The position numbers were made by a program, and so were the translations under genes. Below the pieces are notes generated by a model. The model did no database searches. It saw nothing but the letters and a program-made list of their open reading frames with translations, and was not told the origin of the DNA. This document shows positions 55,816 to 64,000 of a stretch of DNA of 64,000 nucleotides, piece by piece; position 1 is the first letter of the stretch; every line of letters starts with the position of its first letter. This stretch comes from Hyphomicrobiales bacterium (GTDB taxonomy: Bacteria > Pseudomonadota > Alphaproteobacteria > Rhizobiales > Rhizobiaceae). The DNA lies in NCBI GenBank assembly GCA_900471525.1, contig UCEZ01000007.1, forward strand, positions 124,001 through 188,000, in the 5' to 3' direction.

Positions 55816-58800
55816 CTACTCAGCCGCTTCCGCCCTGGACGCAGGTACATAGTTCAAAATCGGCCCCAGCCAGCGCTCGATCTCTTCGATCGGCATGTCC
55901 TTGCGTGCGGCATAATCCTCGACCTGGTCGCGCTCGACCTTGGCGACTCCGAAATAATAGGATTCGGATTGAGCGATGTAGATGCCGGAGACGGAAGAGC
56001 CGGGCCACATGGCAAAGCTTTCCGTCAGCGTCACGCCGATTTCTTCCTCGGCCTTCAGCAGATCAAACAGCGTCGCCTTCTCCGTATGGTCCGGTTGGGC
56101 CGGATAGCCGGGCGCCGGGCGGATGCCGGCATAGGGTTCACCGGCCAGTTCGCTTGGATCGAAAGTCTCGTCGGCCGCGTAGCCCCAGAGTTCCTTTCGG
56201 ACATATTCGTGCATGCGCTCGGCAAAGGCCTCGGCGAACCGGTCGGCCAAGGCTTTCACCATGATCGAGGAATAGTCGTCGTTGGCGCGCTCGAAACGCT
56301 CAGCAATCGCCACTTCCTCGATGCCAGCCGTGACGACGAAGCCGCCAAGGTAATCCGGTTTGCCGCTGTCCACCGGCGCGACGAAATCCGATAGCGCCAC
56401 ATTCGGGCGACCATCGCGTTTTGCCATCTGCTGGCGCAGGGTGAAGAAGGTAGCAAGCTCAGTCGCGCGGGTTTCGTCCGTAAATAGGCGGATGTCATCG
56501 CCGGCCACGCCGGCCGGCCAGAATCCGACGACGGCTTTCGGCGCGAACCATTTTTCCGCGATGACCTTGGCAAGCATGGCCTGCGCATCGGCAAACAACT
56601 GGCGGGCCGCTTCACCCTGGCGTTCGTCGTCGAGAATTTTCGGATAGACGCCCTTCAGCTCCCAGGTCTGGAAGAACGGCGTCCAGTCGATATAGCGCGC
56701 CAGTTCCTCGAGGTCCCAATCCTGAAAGACACGGGTGCCGAGGAAGGATGGTGTCTTCGGCTGGTAGGCATCCCAATCGACTTTCTGCGCATTGGCGCGC
56801 GCCTTGGCGAGCGGCAGGCGCTGCTTTTCCAGCTCGTTGCGGGCATGGGCGTCGGCGACCTTCTTGTATTCAGCGCGCACGGTCTCGATATAGCCGTCCT
56901 TCGCGTCCGGCGACAGCAGGCTGGACACAACGCCGACGGCGCGACTGGCGTCGGTGACGTAGATCGCCTGGCCCTGATGGTAACGCGGATGGATCTTGAC
57001 GGCGGTATGGACGCGGCTGGTGGTCGCGCCGCCGATCAGGAGCGGGATATCGAAGCCTTCACGCTCCATTTCGGCGGCAACATGCGCCATTTCGTCGAGC
57101 GAAGGCGTGATCAGGCCGGAAAGGCCGATGATATCGACCTTGCGCTCGCGGGCGACTTCGAGAATTTTCGTGGCGTGCACCATGACGCCGAGATCGATGA
57201 TCTCGTAATTGTTGCAGGCGAGCACGACGCCGACGATGTTCTTGCCGATATCGTGCACATCGCCCTTCACCGTCGCCATCAGCACCTTGCCGGCGCTCTG
57301 CCTTTCGCCCTCGCCGCCACCCGCCAGCCGCTCGGCCTCCATATAGGGCAGGAGAACGGCGACGGCCTGCTTCATCACGCGGGCGGATTTCACCACCTGC
57401 GGCAGGAACATCTTGCCAGCGCCGAAGAGGTCGCCGACGACATTCATGCCGGCCATCAGCGGGCCTTCGATGACATGCAGAGGCCGCTCGGCATTTGCCC
57501 GCGCTTCCTCCGTATCGGCATCGATGAACTCGGTGATGCCGTTGACCAACGCATGTTCCAGCCGCTTTTCGACCGGCCATTCGCGCCACTTCAGGTCCCG
57601 CTCCTTGGCCTCCTTTCCGGCCGTTCCCTTGAAGCGTTCGGCAAGCTCCAGCAGCCGCTCGGTCGAATCGGCGCGGCGGTTGAGGACGACGTCCTCGCAG
57701 GCTTCCTTCAGCTCGGGTTCAATCTGATCGTAGACCGCCAGCTGCCCCGCATTGACGATGCCCATATCCATGCCCGCCTGGATGGCGTGGTAGAGGAATA
57801 CGGCGTGCATCGCCTCGCGCACCGGCTCGTTGCCGCGGAAGGAGAAGGAGAGGTTCGAGACACCGCCGGAAATATGGACATGCGGCAGAGTCTCGATGAT
57901 CTCCCGCGTCGCCTCGATGAAATCGACGCCGTAATTGTTGTGCTCTTCGATACCTGTGGCCACCGCAAAAATATTCGGATCGAAGATGATGTCTTCCGAC
58001 GCAAAACCAGCCTGTTCTGTCAAGAGTCTGTAAGCGCGGGTGCAGATCTCGACCTTGCGGGCTTGGGTATCCGCCTGCCCCTGCTCATCGAAAGCCATGA
58101 CGACGACGGCGGCGCCATAGGCTCGGCAGAGCTTGGCATGGTGCAGAAAGGCTTCCTCGCCTTCCTTCATCGAGATCGAATTGACCAGCGGCTTGCCCTG
58201 GACGCATTTCAACCCGGCCTCGATGATCTCCCATTTCGATGAGTCGATCATGACGGGCACGCGGGCGATATCCGGCTCGGCGGCGATCAGGTTGAGGAAT
58301 TCGACCATTGCCTGCTTCGAATCGATCAGGCCCTCATCCATGTTGACGTCGATGATCTGCGCACCGTTCGCCACCTGGTCACGGGCGACGTCGAGCGCTT
58401 CGGCGTAGTTTCCTGCGGTGATCAGCTTGCGGAACTTCGCCGAACCCGTGACGTTGGTGCGTTCGCCAACGTTGACGAAGGGAATATCCTTGGTCAACGT
58501 GAAGGGCTCCAGCCCGGACAGCTTCATCAGCCGTGGCACTTCGGGAATCGCACGTGGCGGATGCTTCGCCACGGCCTGCGCGATCGCGCGGATATGGGCC
58601 GGCGTCGAGCCGCAGCAGCCGCCGACGATGTTGACGAGGCCTTCGCGGGCAAAGCCTTCGATCTGGGCTGCCATTTCCTCCGGGCTCTCATCGTACCTGC
58701 CGAATTCATTCGGCAGACCGGCATTCGGATAGGCGCAGACGAAGGTATCGGCGACGTCGGAAATTTCCGTCAGGTGTTCGCGCATGGCATTGGCGCCGAG

Positions 58801-59589
58801 CGCGCAGTTCAGCCCGATGGTGAAGGGATCGGCATGGCGCACGGAATGCCAGAATGCGGTCGGCGTCTGGCCGGACAGGGTGCGGCCGGAGAGATCGGTG
58901 ATCGTGCCGGAGATCATCACGGGCAGGCGGATACCTCTTTCGACGAACACTTCCTCGGTCGCAAAGATCGCCGCTTTGGCATTCAGCGTGTCGAAGATCG
59001 TTTCAATGAGGACGATGTCTGTACCGCCGTCGATCAGGCCACGCAGCTGCTCGGCATAAGCTATGCGAAGGTCATCGAAAGAGACGGCCCGGTAGCCGGG
59101 ATTGTTGACGTCGGGCGAGATCGATGCCGTCCGGTTGGTCGGGCCGAGCGCACCGGCAACGAAGCGGCGCTTGCCATCGACCTGCTGCGCCCTCAGGCCC
59201 GCGCGCCGCGCCAGCCGGGCACCATCGCGGTTCAGCTCATAGACCATCGCCTCCATGCCGTAATCGGCCTGGGCGATGGAGGTGGAGGAAAACGTGTTGG
59301 TTTCGATAATATCGGCGCCGGCGATGGCGTAATTGTAGTGGATCTCTTCGATGGCGCCGGGCTGGGTCAGCGTCAGAAGATCGTTATTGCCCTGGAGATG
59401 ACATTCGCAGGCGACGAAGCGCTCACCACGGAAATGATCTTCGCCGAGGCCAAGCTGCTGGATCTCCGTGCCCATGGCGCCATCCATGATCAGAATGCGT
59501 TCACGAGCCGCCGCCTTCAGCGCCGCCATGACTTCCGATCCGTCCGGTTGGGGTGAAACGGCGCCGAAGAGGGCATCGATGGCGGACAT
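55816..59589 (-). CDS. metH: Cobalamin-dependent methionine synthase
   Basis: This is a 1257-residue four-module enzyme that transfers the methyl group of 5-methyltetrahydrofolate to homocysteine through B12. The N-terminal homocysteine barrel shows the zinc cysteines in NCALGANAM and VGGCCGSTP. The pterin barrel shows [16 protein letters not shown]. The cobalamin module has the lower ligand in [14 protein letters not shown]. The C-terminal activation domain has [12 protein letters not shown], for SAM-dependent reactivation. Length is normal. A perfect 20-bp palindrome lies 49 bp upstream of the start, suggesting repressor control. Confidence 0.98.
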   Translation of the reverse strand: MSAIDALFGAVSPQPDGSEVMAALKAAARERILIMDGAMGTEIQQLGLGEDHFRGERFVACECHLQGNNDLLTLTQPGAIEEIHYNYAIAGADIIETNTFSSTSIAQADYGMEAMVYELNRDGARLARRAGLRAQQVDGKRRFVAGALGPTNRTASISPDVNNPGYRAVSFDDLRIAYAEQLRGLIDGGTDIVLIETIFDTLNAKAAIFATEEVFVERGIRLPVMISGTITDLSGRTLSGQTPTAFWHSVRHADPFTIGLNCALGANAMREHLTEISDVADTFVCAYPNAGLPNEFGRYDESPEEMAAQIEGFAREGLVNIVGGCCGSTPAHIRAIAQAVAKHPPRAIPEVPRLMKLSGLEPFTLTKDIPFVNVGERTNVTGSAKFRKLITAGNYAEALDVARDQVANGAQIIDVNMDEGLIDSKQAMVEFLNLIAAEPDIARVPVMIDSSKWEIIEAGLKCVQGKPLVNSISMKEGEEAFLHHAKLCRAYGAAVVVMAFDEQGQADTQARKVEICTRAYRLLTEQAGFASEDIIFDPNIFAVATGIEEHNNYGVDFIEATREIIETLPHVHISGGVSNLSFSFRGNEPVREAMHAVFLYHAIQAGMDMGIVNAGQLAVYDQIEPELKEACEDVVLNRRADSTERLLELAERFKGTAGKEAKERDLKWREWPVEKRLEHALVNGITEFIDADTEEARANAERPLHVIEGPLMAGMNVVGDLFGAGKMFLPQVVKSARVMKQAVAVLLPYMEAERLAGGGEGERQSAGKVLMATVKGDVHDIGKNIVGVVLACNNYEIIDLGVMVHATKILEVARERKVDIIGLSGLITPSLDEMAHVAAEMEREGFDIPLLIGGATTSRVHTAVKIHPRYHQGQAIYVTDASRAVGVVSSLLSPDAKDGYIETVRAEYKKVADAHARNELEKQRLPLAKARANAQKVDWDAYQPKTPSFLGTRVFQDWDLEELARYIDWTPFFQTWELKGVYPKILDDERQGEAARQLFADAQAMLAKVIAEKWFAPKAVVGFWPAGVAGDDIRLFTDETRATELATFFTLRQQMAKRDGRPNVALSDFVAPVDSGKPDYLGGFVVTAGIEEVAIAERFERANDDYSSIMVKALADRFAEAFAERMHEYVRKELWGYAADETFDPSELAGEPYAGIRPAPGYPAQPDHTEKATLFDLLKAEEEIGVTLTESFAMWPGSSVSGIYIAQSESYYFGVAKVERDQVEDYAARKDMPIEEIERWLGPILNYVPASRAEAAE

Positions 59590-59637
59590 GGGAAATCTCC
59601 CGTTCTGAAAACGACAATAAATCGAAAATCAGAGATC

Positions 59638-59657
59638 ACATAAAGATATCTTTATGT
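59638..59657. promoter_or_regulatory. Perfect 20-bp palindrome upstream of metH
   Basis: ACATAAAGATATCTTTATGT is fully self-complementary. Its form suits a small winged-helix repressor of the ArsR type, some of which (SahR/SamR) control methionine-cycle genes in proteobacteria. The assignment to such a factor is inference. Confidence 0.7.
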
Positions 59658-59690
59658 CAATATATGAGTTGGGAAATGCCGAAAATTGCG

Positions 59691-59729
59691 CAAAAGAAAA
59701 CCGGCCCGCTCCAGGCGCAACGGGCCGGT
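59691..59729 (-). terminator. Terminator of the sugar operon
   Basis: On the minus strand ACCGGCCCG and CGGGCCGGT form a perfect 9-bp stem with a 12-nt loop followed by TTTCTTTTG, 24 nt after the AGE-isomerase stop. Confidence 0.88.
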
Positions 59730-59752
59730 CAGACAGTGGGTTGGAGAATGCT

Positions 59753-60916
59753 TCAAAGCCGTTTCAGGCAATCGTCCAGTTCGTAGATAGCGCAGAGGAT
59801 ATGATAAAAGCTGCTTGCCGGCGCCGCTTCGTCAACGAAGCTACCGTCCGCCTGTTGCTTGTCGCGCCACAGCCCCTTGACCGGCGTGTCGAGAAACCGC
59901 GTCAGCGCCGTAGCAGCGCGGACGGAGGAGCGGAGATAACGCTCGCGTTCCGCGCCCTGTGTCAGCGCCGCAAAGCGGATCGCGGCCTTCAGCCATTCCG
60001 TCTGCGGCCACAGCCGAGCGATCGGATCGGCAACCGAGAAATCATCGAAAAGCGTCATGACGGCCACGTCGCGTGGCTGCGCAATACCATACTGCTCGCC
60101 GATCTCGAACAGGCGGCGCGCCTTGACGAGCGCATCGGCATTGCCGCGCCGTTCGCCCCAGCGGAGCAGCAACCAGGCCCATTCGAACTGGTGACCCGGT
60201 TCGACGACGCGGCCCTTGTCACCCGGCATCGGCGACCAGTCGTGATCGAAGAACTCGCGTAGCGCGCCGGTTTCGGTATCGATGAAATGATCCATGCAAA
60301 GCGCCGCGATCTCATCGGCGAGATTGGTCCAGGCGACGGTATCGAACCCTTGGACCGCCTCGCTGGCGAGACAAGCCTCGAACAGATGCATGTGCGGGTT
60401 GGAGCAGAGCGGCAGGCGCGGCGGATTGTCTTCCTCGAAACCAGCCGAAGGATGCTTGCAATACGCCTCCAACTTGTCGCGTAGCGTATTGCTGCGCGCG
60501 ATCATTTCCGCCTTCCTGTCCGGAAAGACCTCCGCCAGATAGGCGAAGGAAAGAAGTGCGAAGGCCTGATTGTAGAGGTCGAAGGACGGATCGATCAGAT
60601 TGCCGTCCGCATCCGCCAGGGCGCCATAAAAGCCGCTCGGCTGCAGGTAGACCCGGTCGAAATAGGCGATGCCATCGGTGGCAATGGTCTGCCAGTCTCC
60701 CGGCCAGCCGCGGCGCCCGGCTTCGGCGAAACAATAGACCTGGCGTGGCTGGACACGCGACCGGCGATTGGCACGCGTTGGCTGCCCCGCCATGTCGATG
60801 GTCTCAACGAAACCGCCACTCGACGTGTCGAAGCCCCTGTCCCGCCAGAGCGGCAAAGCCGCTTCGGTAAGCCATTCGTTCAATGTCGCGGAAAAGCCGG
60901 CAATATCCATGGTCAT
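59753..60916 (-). CDS. AGE-family sugar isomerase/epimerase (mannose isomerase-like)
   Basis: This 387-residue (alpha/alpha)6-barrel protein of the N-acylglucosamine 2-epimerase family has family residues RRSRVQPRQVYCFAEAG, FDLYNQAFALLSFA, the catalytic His region SNPHMHLFEACLA and EPGHQFEWAWLLLRW. Family members interconvert free mannose and fructose or epimerise amino sugars. The Mak-like kinase in the same operon makes a mannose-to-fructose route attractive; this is inference. It is the last gene of the operon, 15 nt after UPF0303. Confidence 0.87.
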   Translation of the reverse strand: MTMDIAGFSATLNEWLTEAALPLWRDRGFDTSSGGFVETIDMAGQPTRANRRSRVQPRQVYCFAEAGRRGWPGDWQTIATDGIAYFDRVYLQPSGFYGALADADGNLIDPSFDLYNQAFALLSFAYLAEVFPDRKAEMIARSNTLRDKLEAYCKHPSAGFEEDNPPRLPLCSNPHMHLFEACLASEAVQGFDTVAWTNLADEIAALCMDHFIDTETGALREFFDHDWSPMPGDKGRVVEPGHQFEWAWLLLRWGERRGNADALVKARRLFEIGEQYGIAQPRDVAVMTLFDDFSVADPIARLWPQTEWLKAAIRFAALTQGAERERYLRSSVRAATALTRFLDTPVKGLWRDKQQADGSFVDEAAPASSFYHILCAIYELDDCLKRL

Positions 60917-60931
60917 CTATCCATCCAGGCT

Positions 60932-61426
60932 CTAGACGCCGAGCTTCAGCGCTTCGATGTCCTTGCCGAGAAGCTTGGCCAGCGCTTCGACGACCATGGT
61001 GTGATCATCACGCTGCGGCAGTCCGGAAACGGTGACCGCACCGATGCAGCCGGTACCCCTGACGACGATCGGGAAGCTGCCGCCATGCGACGCGAACTCG
61101 TCGTCCGGCAAGCCGAATTTAGCCTGCAGCGTGGTTTCCTGCTTAGCGAGGGTCAGGCCGACCGCATAGCTGCTTTTCAGGAAGCGGAAAACGCAGTTGC
61201 GCTTGCGGCGCGCCCAGTTCGGATTATCGGGCGTCGAGCCCTCAAGTGCCACATAGAACACCGGCATGGAAAACAGCGTGACGTCGATGACGACGCCGAG
61301 CTTGCGCTCTACCGCCATGTCGCGCAGCAGCGAGCCGAGCTTCCAGCCGGTTTCGAGGCTGAAACTGTCGAACTGCAGCTCCCGTTCCTGCAATGCGATG
61401 CGTTCGAGATCCGTGTCGAAACTCAT
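60932..61426 (-). CDS. UPF0303 / GlcG-HbpS-like protein
   Basis: This 164-residue protein of the HbpS/GlcG (DUF336) fold, UPF0303 branch, has features ERELQFDSFSLETGWKLGSLL, FASHGGSFPIVVRGTGCIGAVTVSGLPQRDDH and VEALAKLLG. Some annotations call it heme-degrading, but for this branch the function is unproven. Start 61426 follows AAGGAG at 9 nt. It lies between the ROK kinase and the AGE isomerase genes with gaps of 15-20 nt, so it is part of that operon. Confidence 0.85.
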   Translation of the reverse strand: MSFDTDLERIALQERELQFDSFSLETGWKLGSLLRDMAVERKLGVVIDVTLFSMPVFYVALEGSTPDNPNWARRKRNCVFRFLKSSYAVGLTLAKQETTLQAKFGLPDDEFASHGGSFPIVVRGTGCIGAVTVSGLPQRDDHTMVVEALAKLLGKDIEALKLGV

Positions 61427-61445
61427 GAGGCCGTCTCCTTTGCGT

Positions 61446-62342
61446 TCAGTCTTTCCAGAGCCAGGCTGCACCGCGCACGCCGGAACTGTCGCCATGCACC
61501 GCCTTGCGGATCGGCGTCTCGAAACTGTCTCCGAAAATGTATTTAACGATCAGGCCCGGCAATTCATCGTAGATTTCATCGACATTCGACATGCCGCCGC
61601 CGAGCACGAAGACGTCCGGATCGACAATATTGGTGAGAAGCGCCAGGCTGCGTGCGAGCCGGTCGACGAAGCGCCCATAGACGGCGGTTGCAACCGGTTC
61701 GCCATTGCGCTTGTCGTCGATGATGTCGCGGCCGCGCCGGTCGACGCCCGTCGTCGTGCGATAGTCCAGTTCGACGCCGGTGCCACAGGCATACATGTCG
61801 AGGCAGCCATGTTTACCGCACCAGCATTTGTGGCCGGGATATTCATCCGGCGTCATCCAAGGCAGAGGATAATGGCCGATCTCGGCGGCGATGCCCTGAT
61901 AGCCGGCATGGACATGCTTGCCGATCGCAAGCCCGCCGCCATGCCCGGTACCGACAATCACACCGAAAACCGTATGGGCGTCCTTGCCGGCACCATCGAC
62001 TGCCTCGGAAACCGCAAGACAATTGGCGTCATTGGCGAGCCGCACCTCGCGTCCGAGCGCCGCTTGAAGATCGCGCCCGAGCGGCTGGCCGTTCAACAGA
62101 ACGGCATTGGAATTGCGCACGATGCCCGTGCGCGGATTGGGGCTGCCTGGAATGCCGATGCCGACCGTTCCCTTTTCGCCTGCCATCTGCTCGGCCGTGG
62201 CCACAAGCTCCTGCACCGCGTGGATGCAGGCGTCATAGCCGCTGGTCGGCGTGGCGATGCGATGCCGGGCTCTCGTCGTACCATCGCGGTCGAGCGCGAT
62301 GACTTCCATTTTCGTGCCGCCCCAATCAATTCCGATGAACAT
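61446..62342 (-). CDS. ROK-family sugar kinase (fructokinase/Mak-like)
   Basis: This 298-residue kinase has the ATP-binding DWGGTK at the N-terminus and the catalytic Asp105 in NDANC. The zinc-site region is EIGH (154-157) with Cys173, Cys175 and Cys180 in CWCGKHGC. CGTGVELDYR after the zinc site resembles E. coli mannofructokinase (Mak). The position after GCL, usually Glu in ROK proteins, is Asp182. The probable reaction is ATP-dependent phosphorylation of fructose (or mannose) at C6. First gene of a three-gene operon with UPF0303 and an AGE-type isomerase. Confidence 0.87.
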   Translation of the reverse strand: MFIGIDWGGTKMEVIALDRDGTTRARHRIATPTSGYDACIHAVQELVATAEQMAGEKGTVGIGIPGSPNPRTGIVRNSNAVLLNGQPLGRDLQAALGREVRLANDANCLAVSEAVDGAGKDAHTVFGVIVGTGHGGGLAIGKHVHAGYQGIAAEIGHYPLPWMTPDEYPGHKCWCGKHGCLDMYACGTGVELDYRTTTGVDRRGRDIIDDKRNGEPVATAVYGRFVDRLARSLALLTNIVDPDVFVLGGGMSNVDEIYDELPGLIVKYIFGDSFETPIRKAVHGDSSGVRGAAWLWKD

Positions 62343-62564
62343 GCTGGATCAAACTCTGTGGGTCTCGTTGTGAAGGGCGGCACCGTCTCGGCCGGGTCTC
62401 CTCCCGTTCCGCCGCCTCCTGCTTAACATCGGAAAACCATCCGGCGCCAGCCCCCGGTCAGCCGTCACGCACATCAGAAACGCCTGTTCATGCAAAAGCA
62501 TCGGGAAGCACGCGGGAAAACACTTGGCTTCGACGCCCACCTTTTGTAAGGGTTCTTTCCGGTT

Positions 62565-62641
62565 GGTCCCGTAGCTCAGTAGGATAGAGCGCAAGATTCC
62601 TAATCTTGAGGCCACTGGTTCGAATCCAGTCGGGATCACCA
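62565..62641 (+). tRNA. tRNA-Arg (anticodon CCU)
   Basis: The 77-nt cloverleaf has acceptor GGTCCCG/CGGGATC with one G-U pair and an encoded CCA. The anticodon stem CAAGA/TCTTG encloses TTCCTAA (anticodon CCT), and the T arm is CTGG-TTCGAAT-CCAG. It reads AGG. No integrase or attachment duplication was seen next to it. Confidence 0.96.
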
Positions 62642-62777
62642 ATCATTCGCCACGTCCAGTATTTGTCCGGGACAACGGGCCATGGCCGGCCGTTGGCTTC
62701 CATTCCCAATCAGCATGAGAATCTGCCTGGCGAAGGCATGCGCAATCGCACGCCTTCGCCGCGAATGCTCGGTTCTG

Positions 62778-62942
62778 TTAGTAGCCTACGCGTACGCCGC
62801 CGGGATCGGACGCGCCGAAATCGGGCACAGGGCCATAGCCCTGATACTGGGCATAGGTGGTGTTGTTTGCGCCGGTGCTAGCGCATCCCGAAAGAGCCAA
62901 AAGCACCATTGCCGCAGCAGCCATCAGAGATTTAAGTGGCAT
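62778..62942 (-). CDS. Small lipoprotein
   Basis: This 54-residue protein has a lipoprotein signal peptide (MPLKSLMAAAAMVLLALSGC, lipobox LSGC), leaving a mature part of about 35 residues rich in Gly, Tyr, Asn and Pro (TYAQYQGYGPVPDFGASDPGG). ATG 62942 follows AGGAG. Such tiny Gly/Tyr-rich lipoproteins are common in Rhizobiaceae. Function unknown. The frame extends upstream to 62993 without initiation signals. Confidence 0.75.
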   Translation of the reverse strand: MPLKSLMAAAAMVLLALSGCASTGANNTTYAQYQGYGPVPDFGASDPGGVRVGY

Positions 62943-63120
62943 GGTTTTCTCCTGTAGAGGGATTGGCCGGACGGCCGAATGGCCTCGCTGCATTGTTCCC
63001 CCAAATCATCCCTAATGGCAAGTAGTGCCATTCTCCAGAAAGGCGAGATGATGAACACGAACGCAAACGCCGGTTTCAAAAAGAAACATCGCGACTGGCG
63101 GTCCGGCTGAGATCCAGACA

Positions 63121-63149
63121 AAGAAAAAGGCCGGGTGAAAACCCGACCT
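63121..63149 (-). terminator. Terminator downstream of the PLP enzyme gene
   Basis: On the minus strand GGTCGGGT-TTTC-ACCCGGCC forms an 8-bp stem (one G-U pair) followed by TTTTTCTTT, about 140 nt beyond the stop codon at 63291. Confidence 0.8.
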
Positions 63150-63290
63150 CTCCGACCCGTCTCGACAGTTGTTGCCAGTACATCCGTGGTCAACCGCTGG
63201 AAACGAATTCGATGGTGGTAATATAGCAGTTGAATGTAACCATTTCAAGACACAGCGAAAATTCAGCCAAACCCGGAATGTCGGAGCTCA

Positions 63291-64000
63291 TCATGCCGCG
63301 TCTAGCGCCATCGTCAGATCGGCGATCAGATCGTCCGAATGTTCGATGCCGATCGACAGGCGGATCGTGGATTCCAGCACGCCGATCCTCTCGCGGACCT
63401 CCAGCGGCACGCCGGAATGGGTCATGGTCGCCGGGTGGCTGGCCAGTGATTCGGTACCGCCGAGACTGACAGCCAGCTTGAAGATCTGCAGCGCATTAAG
63501 GAACTTGAAGGATGCCGGCTGGCCGCCGCGAATATCGAAGGAGAATGTCGAGCCCGCACCGGTGCACTGCGCCGCAAAAGTCTTTCCGAGTGGCGATTGC
63601 GGATCGTGGTAGGGCAGGTAATGAATGCCTTCGACCTTCGGGTGCTCGCGCAGGAAGTTGGCGACTTCAAGAGCGTTGCTATTGGCTTTCTCCATGCGGA
63701 TCGACAACGTCTCCAGCGAACGGCCAAGCATCCAGCACGAATGCGGATCGAGTTGCGTTCCGATGGCGCCGCGCAGCGCCTTGACCTGTTTCATCACTGC
63801 TTTTGCACCAAGGGCCGCACCGGCGATCAAGTCGGAATGGCCGCCGACATATTTGGTCAGCGAATACAGCGAAATGTCAGCACCATGCTCGATAGGTCGC
63901 TGGAAGACGGGACCGAGCAGTGTGTTGTCGCAGGCGATGATGGGCGTATGCCCCTGCTTCCCGCCGATCGCATCGGCGACCCTGCGCATCATCGCAACGT
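63291..64000 (-). CDS. Cys/Met metabolism PLP-dependent enzyme (5' truncated)
   Basis: The frame remains open to the window edge, so the N-terminal part is missing. The visible 236 residues include [40 protein letters not shown], in which the Lys of SLTKYVGGH is the PLP-binding residue. The substrate-binding [18 protein letters not shown] follows near the C-terminus. This is the family of cystathionine gamma-synthase, cystathionine beta/gamma-lyase and methionine gamma-lyase. The exact reaction cannot be decided from this part. The genomic link to metH is loose (about 4 kb). Confidence 0.9.
   Translation of the reverse strand, partial: VAMMRRVADAIGGKQGHTPIIACDNTLLGPVFQRPIEHGADISLYSLTKYVGGHSDLIAGAALGAKAVMKQVKALRGAIGTQLDPHSCWMLGRSLETLSIRMEKANSNALEVANFLREHPKVEGIHYLPYHDPQSPLGKTFAAQCTGAGSTFSFDIRGGQPASFKFLNALQIFKLAVSLGGTESLASHPATMTHSGVPLEVRERIGVLESTIRLSIGIEHSDDLIADLTMALDAA

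Noticed and set aside
59590-59760. Search for a cobalamin or SAM riboswitch upstream of metH
   Set aside because: The leader is only about 50-100 nt and lacks conserved riboswitch boxes; the palindrome suggests protein control instead.
60960-61540. A plus-strand 181-codon frame opposite the UPF0303 gene
   Set aside because: Antisense shadow of a well-supported operon gene; no ribosome site or domain.
62565-63300. tRNA-Arg considered as an integration site for a mobile element
   Set aside because: No integrase gene and no duplicated tRNA 3' end were visible downstream within the window.

Overview
The window looks like chromosomal DNA of a Rhizobiaceae bacterium (Rhizobium/Agrobacterium/Neorhizobium group). 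The reasons are high GC, rhizobial gene orders (rplU-rpmA-GNAT, obgE-proB-proA-nadD-rsfS-rlmH-ctpA-rppH, imuA-imuB-dnaE2, leuB/leuD), an alphaproteobacterial GAAC-N7-GAAC LexA box, an Irr-like iron box before bfd-bfr, a BA14K protein, and palindromic intergenic repeats of the rhizobial type. No phage, IS element, CRISPR array or replication origin was seen.

Layout. 0-6.6 kb: a truncated FtsX-type permease with a His-rich loop, an MHS-family symporter with a large extra domain, two PAP2 phosphatases, leuB and a 58-residue secreted protein. 6.7-14.1 kb: an accessory minus-strand cluster led by an AraC regulator (isochorismatase-like hydrolase, XapX protein, Tat-type amidohydrolase, DoxX, MFS exporter, Tat-type alpha/beta hydrolase). 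Both Tat-type enzymes keep a second internal start with its own Shine-Dalgarno. 14.1-18.6 kb: a repeat, a candidate structured RNA, ridA-leuD, a CitE-like lyase and a zincin. 18.7-24.6 kb: the SOS mutagenesis cassette imuA-imuB-dnaE2. 24.7-29.3 kb: bfd-bfr and a 1009-residue RTX protein.

29.5-39.7 kb is a long minus-strand housekeeping run (obgE, proB, proA, nadD, rsfS, rlmH, an EnvC-like factor, ctpA, a divergent polysaccharide deacetylase, rppH). A plus-strand GntR regulator plus amino-acid-type ABC transporter (40.0-43.7 kb) separates it from its usual upstream partners, two GNAT genes, rpmA and rplU (43.7-45.8 kb). A tRNA-Ser follows.

46.4-50.2 kb is an osmF-yehY-yehX-yehW-type quaternary-amine ABC transporter. 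Directly downstream and co-directional (50.4-52.6 kb) is the most striking locus. A membrane-anchored Cache-type sensor protein with no output domain overlaps, by ATGA, a gene for a prokaryotic pentameric ligand-gated ion channel homologue (WxD and FPFDxQ motifs, four C-terminal membrane segments). I propose this as a paired sensor/channel system, perhaps tied to osmolyte or amine sensing.

52.6-64 kb holds about 1 kb of gene-poor repeat DNA, a BA14K protein, a divergent ridA/tetR pair with CGTATA-type operators, metH behind a perfect 20-bp palindrome, a three-gene sugar operon (Mak-like ROK kinase, UPF0303 protein, AGE-family isomerase), a tRNA-Arg, a small lipoprotein and a truncated PLP-dependent Cys/Met enzyme. 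Family names come from motif recognition by eye. No searches or folding programs were run.
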